Assembly: GCA_934539585.1 (NCBI GenBank)
Contig: CAKTCT010000054.1
Coordinates: 1 to 18,133 of the forward strand
From: an uncultured Oscillospiraceae bacterium
Lineage (GTDB): Bacteria; Bacillota; Clostridia; Oscillospirales; Ruminococcaceae
DNA length: 18,133 bases
Reading direction: 5' to 3'
The notes below the pieces were generated by a model, which saw nothing but the letters and a program-made list of their open reading frames with translations, was not told the origin of the DNA and ran no database searches. Below, one piece after another: positions 14,248 through 18,133 of the stretch; the stretch's first letter is position 1, and each line of letters opens with the position of its first letter. A program made the translations under genes and the position numbers.

Positions 14248-14374
14248 TGCCGTGAATCGGCTTGCGGCGCAATGACCGAATTCTGCCAAATTGTCTGACG
14301 AGTCAAACATCAAGTCTGACTTTCAATCTTTTCGTTTGGCGGCGAAAATCTTACACATCACACGGAGGCACACC

Positions 14375-15130
14375 ATGCAGCGGGTTTTGGGCTATATGCG
14401 GAAGGCAATACAGGAATTCGACCTGATCCAGGACGGCGACCGGATCGCGGTGGGCGTCTCGGGAGGGAAGGATTCCGTGGCGCTTCTCACGGGGCTCTCC
14501 CGGCTGCGGCGGTTCATCGGCATCGATTATGAGGTGGTGGGCCTGACCCTGGACCCCCAGTTCCACGGCGTCCCCGGGGACTACTCCGCCATCGGGGACC
14601 TCTGCCGGGAGCTGGAGGTGCCCTACATCCTCAAGCGGACCCAGATCGGCGAGATCGTCTTTGACGCCCGGCAGGAATCAAACCCTTGCAGCCTCTGCGC
14701 CCGGATGCGCCGGGGAGCCCTCCACGACGCTGCCAAGGAGGCGGGCTGCAACAAGATCGCCCTGGGCCACCATTACGACGACGTCATCGAGACCTTTCTC
14801 ATGAACCTGTTCAACGAGGGCCGGGTGGGCTGTTTCGCCCCCAAGACCTACCTTTCCCGGAAGGACCTGTGGATGATCCGCCCCCTGGTCTTTGCCCCGG
14901 AAAAGGAGATCCGCCGGGCGGTGGAGCGCACCGGGCTGCCGGTGGTCAAGAGCAAGTGCCCCGCCGACGGCTACACCCAGCGTCAGGCCACCAAGGAGTT
15001 CCTGGCCCAGAAGGAGCGGGAAAGCAGCGGCTTCAAGTATCGGATTTTCGGCGCCCTCCGGCGCTCCGGCGTAGACGGCTGGGGCTTCCCGGACAAGGGC
15101 GCGGACCCCATCGACCAGAAGGAGGAGTAA
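14375..15130 (+). CDS. ttcA: TtcA-family tRNA 2-thiolation (PP-loop) protein
   Basis: A 251-aa cytosolic PP-loop ATPase-type enzyme. The P-loop SGGKDS is at residues 29-34. The Fe-S-binding CxxC is Cys105/Cys108 in NPCSLCARMRRGAL, a third candidate ligand is Cys195 in KSKCPADGYTQRQ, and GHHYDDVIET is the other conserved block. Enterobacterial TtcA makes 2-thiocytidine at tRNA position 32 using IscS sulfur and a [4Fe-4S] cluster. Clostridial homologues are grouped in the same family but their exact tRNA target is less certain. The start ATG 14375 follows GGAGG; the frame is open upstream to 14291, but that part looks like leader. A small membrane-protein gene follows 2 bp after the stop and uses a ribosome site inside this gene's end. 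Confidence 0.88.
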   Translation: MQRVLGYMRKAIQEFDLIQDGDRIAVGVSGGKDSVALLTGLSRLRRFIGIDYEVVGLTLDPQFHGVPGDYSAIGDLCRELEVPYILKRTQIGEIVFDARQESNPCSLCARMRRGALHDAAKEAGCNKIALGHHYDDVIETFLMNLFNEGRVGCFAPKTYLSRKDLWMIRPLVFAPEKEIRRAVERTGLPVVKSKCPADGYTQRQATKEFLAQKERESSGFKYRIFGALRRSGVDGWGFPDKGADPIDQKEE

Positions 15131-15132
15131 CC

Positions 15133-15321
15133 ATGAAACACACCGAAAAGAAACGGAACCCCAAGCGCGCCTACCGGAAAATGAGCGCCATGTCCCTGAC
15201 GTCCATGATCTTGGGCCTTGTGACCCTGGTTTTGGCGGCGGTGTACCTGGTGTTCCGGTTCGTTTCCGACCGCAGCTACCGGCGGAAATGGCAGGACTAC
15301 GAAGAATGCGGCTTAATGTAA
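15133..15321 (+). CDS. Small single-pass membrane protein, unknown function
   Basis: A 62-residue ORF two bases downstream of ttcA, with AAGGAGG overlapping the ttcA stop region, so it is probably translationally coupled. It has a very basic N-terminus (MKHTEKKRNPKRAYRK), one hydrophobic helix at about residues 20-42 (SLTSMILGLVTLVLAAVYLVF), then a charged tail (RSYRRKWQDYEECGLM). The positive-inside rule suggests a cytoplasmic N-terminus. A strong terminator follows 6 bp after the stop, which supports a real gene end. I do not recognise a family. Confidence 0.65.
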   Translation: MKHTEKKRNPKRAYRKMSAMSLTSMILGLVTLVLAAVYLVFRFVSDRSYRRKWQDYEECGLM

Positions 15322-15326
15322 CGATG

Positions 15327-15365
15327 AAAATCCCCGGCGGAAAATGCTCCCGCCGGGGATTTTTT
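15327..15365. terminator. Strong intrinsic terminator after ttcA operon, usable in both directions
   Basis: A 14-bp stem (15327-15340 with 15350-15363) has a 9-nt loop and T-run to 15365; AAAA at its left edge gives a shorter U-tract for minus-strand transcripts arriving from the GH43 side. Confidence 0.9.
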
Positions 15366-15387
15366 CGGTTTGTTCAGGATGGCTGGG

Positions 15388-15959
15388 TAGTCGAAATCTA
15401 CATGGAAGTTTCGGATGCCGCAGTCCTGGCAGCGGAGGTCCGATAAGGTTCGGGAGAAGCGGCACTTTCTGCTTTTGCGGTACTCATCGGAGAGCACGCC
15501 AGAAGCGAAGCGAGCCGATTTTCCCAGGCCGAAAAGGTTTAGGAAAGCCGTCCGGGGTTTTCCTCCCGGTAGTCAGAATAGTCGAAATATACATAGGAAT
15601 TCCGGGCGTCGTAGCCTTGGCGGCAGTGGTCCGTTAAGGTTCGGCAGAGCGGTGCTGTCCCGCTTTTTCTGCAGTCATCGGAGAGCATGCCGAGAACGAA
15701 GCTGACCTGACTTTTCCGGGGCGAAACGGTTCAGGAAAGCCGTCCGGGGTCCCCCCCGGTAATCAGAATAGTCGAAATCTACATAGGAATTCCGGGTGCC
15801 ACAGTCTTGGCGGCAGTGGTCTGTTAAGGTTCGGCAAAGCGGTGCTTTCCCGCTTTTGCTGCAGTCATTGGAGAGCACGCCGAAGTTGAAACGGGCCGAT
15901 TTTCCTGGGTCGAAACGGCTCAGGAAAGCCGTCCCGGGTCTTCCTCCCGATAGTCCAGA
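15388..15959 (-). repeat. Three diverged tandem copies (~190 bp) of the 3' end of the GH43 gene
   Basis: The block TAGTCGAAAT recurs at 15388, 15579, 15769 and, inside the GH43 gene, 15960, giving a period of 190-191 bp. Read on the minus strand, each copy encodes a version of the GH43 C-terminal segment around QDCG-x-R-...-DFDY. The gene has CCQDCGVRDSHTDFDYLDYRE; the copies have CQDCGIRNFHVDFDY, CRQGYDARNSYVYFDYSDY and CRQDCGTRNSYVDFDYSDYR. The copy beginning 15579 even keeps the ending PGRLS plus stop. The three copies resemble one another more than the gene. They lack start codons and are in different frames, so they are not independent genes. Nothing else was recognised between the terminator at 15365 and the GH43 stop. 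Confidence 0.85.
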
Positions 15960-17518
15960 TAGTCGAAATCTGTATGGGAGTCGCGGACGCCGCAGTCCTG
16001 GCAGCAGAGGCCCACAAAGGCTCCGGTGAAGCGGTACTCGCCGTTTTCGATGTAATAATCGTCGGAAAGGATGCTGTAATCGAAGCACGGCCCGATGGGC
16101 TCCCAGGCCGCCCCGTCGGGGCTGGCGCAAAAGCGGAGCTGGTCGTAATGGACCGCCGCCCGGAGATAGTACGCGCCCTCCGGGACCTCGATTCCCGCGC
16201 CGACGGGGTAGGAAATGCGGCCCAGGTCGCTTTTGAGGATTCCCAGGCGCTTTTTGCCGTCCTCGGCCCGGGTCAGGTAGAGGTAGAAGAAGCACTCGGT
16301 GTCGTAGATGCAGATGAGGCCCGCAGTCTGGTGGTAGTTTTCCGGGGTGTAGTCGATTTTGGTCTCGGCGATGTAGCAAAACGCCTGCTGCCGCCGGGCT
16401 ACCAGGCTCTGCTCATACCGAGAATGGAGGGAGTCCCGGCCGTACAGGCGGAGCCAGCCGGGGCGCTCCGTCAGGGTCATGATTTGGTGCGTTAAGGGTA
16501 CGCGGAGGGTCTGGTAAGGGTATCCCAGGGTATCCCGGTCAAAGTCGTCCCGGACCGGTAAGGCGGGGTAGGGGTGCTCCGGGAGATCGGGGGCCTCGAC
16601 GGTCAGCGCCGGGGTGTATCCGCCGTGGCTCAACCGCAGCCAGCCGTCCTCGCTCCAGAAAACTTTTTCCAAAGCGGTCTCCCGGCCCAGGATGCAGCAG
16701 CCCTTATTGGGCAAGGGGCGGCCCACCAGGTGGGCGATGTACCACTGGCCGTCCTGGGTCTCCACCAGGCTGGCGTGGCCCGCTTTCTGTAAGGGGAGAA
16801 AGGGGTCGTCCCGGGAGGTGAGCATGGGATTTTCCGGGTCTACTTCGTAGGGGCCGGTGATGGAGCGGCTCCGGGCCATGGAGACCACGTGGTTGCAGTC
16901 AGTGCCGCCCTCGGCCAGCATGAGGTAGTAGTAGCCGCCGTGGCGGTAGAGGTGGGGCCCCTCCGCGCCGATGATGCCGGAGGTGCGGAAGATGCGGCGC
17001 TCCGGGCCCACCAGCTTCTGGGCGGCGGGGTCGTATTCCCGCAGGAGGATGCCGCCCCGGGGGGACTGGAACCACCGGACGTCGCAGTCCCGGTTCACCA
17101 GCCATTTCCGGCCGTCGGTGTCGTGGAACAGGGAGGGGTCGAAGCCGGTGCTCCCCAGATAAATGGGCTCCGACCAGTCGCCGTCGATGGAATCGCAGGT
17201 CACAAGGTAGTTGTGGGTGTCCTGCATGGAGGAGGCGGTGCGGACGATGGTGTAGACCAGGTAAAAAGTGCCGCCGCACCAGGAGAGGCACGGGGCGAAG
17301 ATGCCGCAGGAGCTGGGGATTCCCCGCATGTCCAACTGGCTGACCCGGCGGAGGGGCCAGGCGGCGAACTCCCAGTGGACCAGGTCCCGGGAGTGGTAGA
17401 TGGCCACGCCGGGGAACCACTCAAAGGTGGAGGTGGCCAGATAGTAGTCGTCTCCCACCCGGATAATGGAGGGGTCCGGGTGGAAGCCGGGGAGGATGGG
17501 ATTCTGAATCGTTCTCAT
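15920..17518 (-). CDS. Glycoside hydrolase family 43, beta-xylosidase-like (XynB type)
   Basis: A 532-aa two-domain enzyme predicted to remove xylose (possibly arabinose) from the non-reducing end of xylo-oligosaccharides. No signal peptide is seen, so it is probably cytosolic and acts on imported oligosaccharides. The five-bladed propeller carries the three family acids: Asp15 in PGFHPDPSI, Asp127 in STGFDPSLFHD and Glu186 in IIGAEGPHLY. The opening IQNPILPGFHPDPS and ATSTFEWFPGV are typical of the xylosidase subgroup. The C-terminal beta-sandwich (~335-532) ends in TGAFVGLCCQD...DFDYLDYRE, also typical, and overall length matches. ATG 17518 follows AAAGGAG; the 48 upstream in-frame codons are repeat DNA. 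Its last ~60 codons are repeated downstream, and a hairpin-rich repeat begins 23 bp upstream. Confidence 0.9.
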   Translation of the reverse strand: MRTIQNPILPGFHPDPSIIRVGDDYYLATSTFEWFPGVAIYHSRDLVHWEFAAWPLRRVSQLDMRGIPSSCGIFAPCLSWCGGTFYLVYTIVRTASSMQDTHNYLVTCDSIDGDWSEPIYLGSTGFDPSLFHDTDGRKWLVNRDCDVRWFQSPRGGILLREYDPAAQKLVGPERRIFRTSGIIGAEGPHLYRHGGYYYLMLAEGGTDCNHVVSMARSRSITGPYEVDPENPMLTSRDDPFLPLQKAGHASLVETQDGQWYIAHLVGRPLPNKGCCILGRETALEKVFWSEDGWLRLSHGGYTPALTVEAPDLPEHPYPALPVRDDFDRDTLGYPYQTLRVPLTHQIMTLTERPGWLRLYGRDSLHSRYEQSLVARRQQAFCYIAETKIDYTPENYHQTAGLICIYDTECFFYLYLTRAEDGKKRLGILKSDLGRISYPVGAGIEVPEGAYYLRAAVHYDQLRFCASPDGAAWEPIGPCFDYSILSDDYYIENGEYRFTGAFVGLCCQDCGVRDSHTDFDYLDYREEDPGRLS

Positions 17519-17540
17519 AACGTCTCCTTTCGCTGCGGTG

Positions 17541-18133
17541 GCGGGCCGCCACTCCCGTGTCGCCGCGGCTGAGTTTCTCGCGCTGGGTTTTAGTTGCCGC
17601 GCGACGAGCTGCGCGGCGACGGATTTGGGGTGCCCGTGGGATAGATTCCGCAGCGGCGGCAAATCAAGTTTTAGGTCCAGCCTTTTTTCAAAAGGCTGGT
17701 GGGGTTCTTAGGGGCAAAGCCCCTGAGTCGCCCTCCGCAGAGGGCGAAATTCCCTGATGCTACCAAAAGATCAGGAAGGGAAGGCTGGACAGCCCGGTGG
17801 GCTGTCCAGCCGAGGGGAACCCTATCAAGGGGTTCCCCAGCGGCGGGCCGCCACTCCCATGTCGCCGCGGCTGTGTTCCTCGCGTTGGGTTTTAGTGGCC
17901 GCGCGACAGGCTGCGCGGCGACGGGTTGGGGTGCCCGTGGGATGGATTCCGCAGCGGCGGCAAATCAAGTTTTAGGTCCAGCCTTTTTTCAAAAGGCTGG
18001 TGGGGTTCTTAGGGGCAAAGCCCCTGAGTCGCCCTCCGCAGAGGGCGAAATTCCCTGATGCTACCAAAAGATCAGGAAGGGGAGGCTGGACAGCCCGGTG
18101 GGCTGTCCGGCCGAGGGGAACCCTATCAAGGGG
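17541..18133. repeat. Two tandem ~302-bp hairpin-rich repeat units, the second cut by the window edge
   Basis: Unit 1 is 17541-17842 and unit 2 begins at 17843; they are nearly identical, differing by scattered substitutions and a one- or two-base length change. Each unit has a GC-rich half, with GTCGCCGCG (17559-17567) able to pair with CGCGGCGAC (17612-17620), and a half made of consecutive hairpins: 17677-17699 (10 bp), 17710-17724 (6 bp), 17729-17746 (7 bp), 17753-17775 (6 bp), 17783-17811 (13 bp, 3-nt loop) and 17814-17838 (9 bp). Short ORFs inside repeat with the unit and do not look like genes. Nothing else was recognised from 17519 to the window end. Confidence 0.85.

Noticed and set aside
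14686..15321. A 211-codon frame overlapping ttcA that ends with the small membrane protein
   Set aside because: The part before 15133 is a shifted frame of ttcA with Pro/Gly/Arg-rich nonsense; only the final 62 codons, with their own ribosome site, look real.
15388..16107. Diversity-generating retroelement (template and variable repeat at a gene 3' end)
   Set aside because: There is no reverse transcriptase in the window, there are several tandem copies instead of one template, and differences are not confined to adenine positions.
17699..18058. A 119-aa ORF and its relatives inside the terminal repeat
   Set aside because: The frame simply follows the repeat unit, contains the hairpin sequences and repeats its own translation; there is no plausible ribosome site or family.

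Overview
The window looks like a chromosomal segment of a high-GC Clostridia member, most likely a gut Oscillospiraceae/Oscillospirales-type bacterium. The evidence is composition plus gene content: LplB/YtcP-type carbohydrate ABC permeases without a local ATPase, GH43 and WbsX-like glycan enzymes, an AraC/YesM-style membrane sensor, an iscS-iscU pair and a TtcA-like tRNA thiolase. The taxonomic call is inference. No rRNA, tRNA, phage genes, CRISPR array or transposase was seen.

Layout. Positions 1-3147 (+) hold the end of a carbohydrate uptake operon: the C-terminus of a solute-binding lipoprotein, an intrinsic attenuator, two CUT1-type permeases and a TIM-barrel sugar isomerase/epimerase. 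A bidirectional terminator separates it from a convergent minus-strand unit (3219-6542). That unit has a YtcP-type permease and, upstream of it, one 815-codon reading frame in which an AraC-family membrane sensor without its DNA-binding domain is joined in frame to the C-terminal two thirds of an LplB-type permease. Next on the minus strand are an EamA transporter (6769-7650), a degenerate PAS/histidine-kinase-like protein (7744-8850) and a maltose/galactoside-type O-acetyltransferase whose C-terminus is frameshifted (8900-9541).

From 9733 the plus strand carries ung, rnhA (apparently starting at an ATC codon), iscS and iscU with their own promoter and a strong terminator, then a WbsX/GH99-like gene broken by two compensating single-base indels (12838-13965). 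The 409-bp gap before the ttcA-like gene contains an intricate RNA-like element: two 26-bp direct repeats around nested hairpins forming two mutually exclusive cloverleaf-like folds. After ttcA come a 62-aa single-pass membrane protein and a strong terminator.

The right end (15388-18133) holds a minus-strand GH43 beta-xylosidase-like gene. Downstream of it are three diverged ~190-bp copies of its own last ~60 codons, and upstream of it are tandem ~302-bp units packed with perfect hairpins and running off the window edge.

Most notable: the sensor-permease fusion, the switch-like hairpin element at 14056-14247, the GH43 C-terminal 'cassette' array, and several one-base anomalies (9040-9046, 10424, 13072-13078, 13286-13288) that could be real decay or sequence error.
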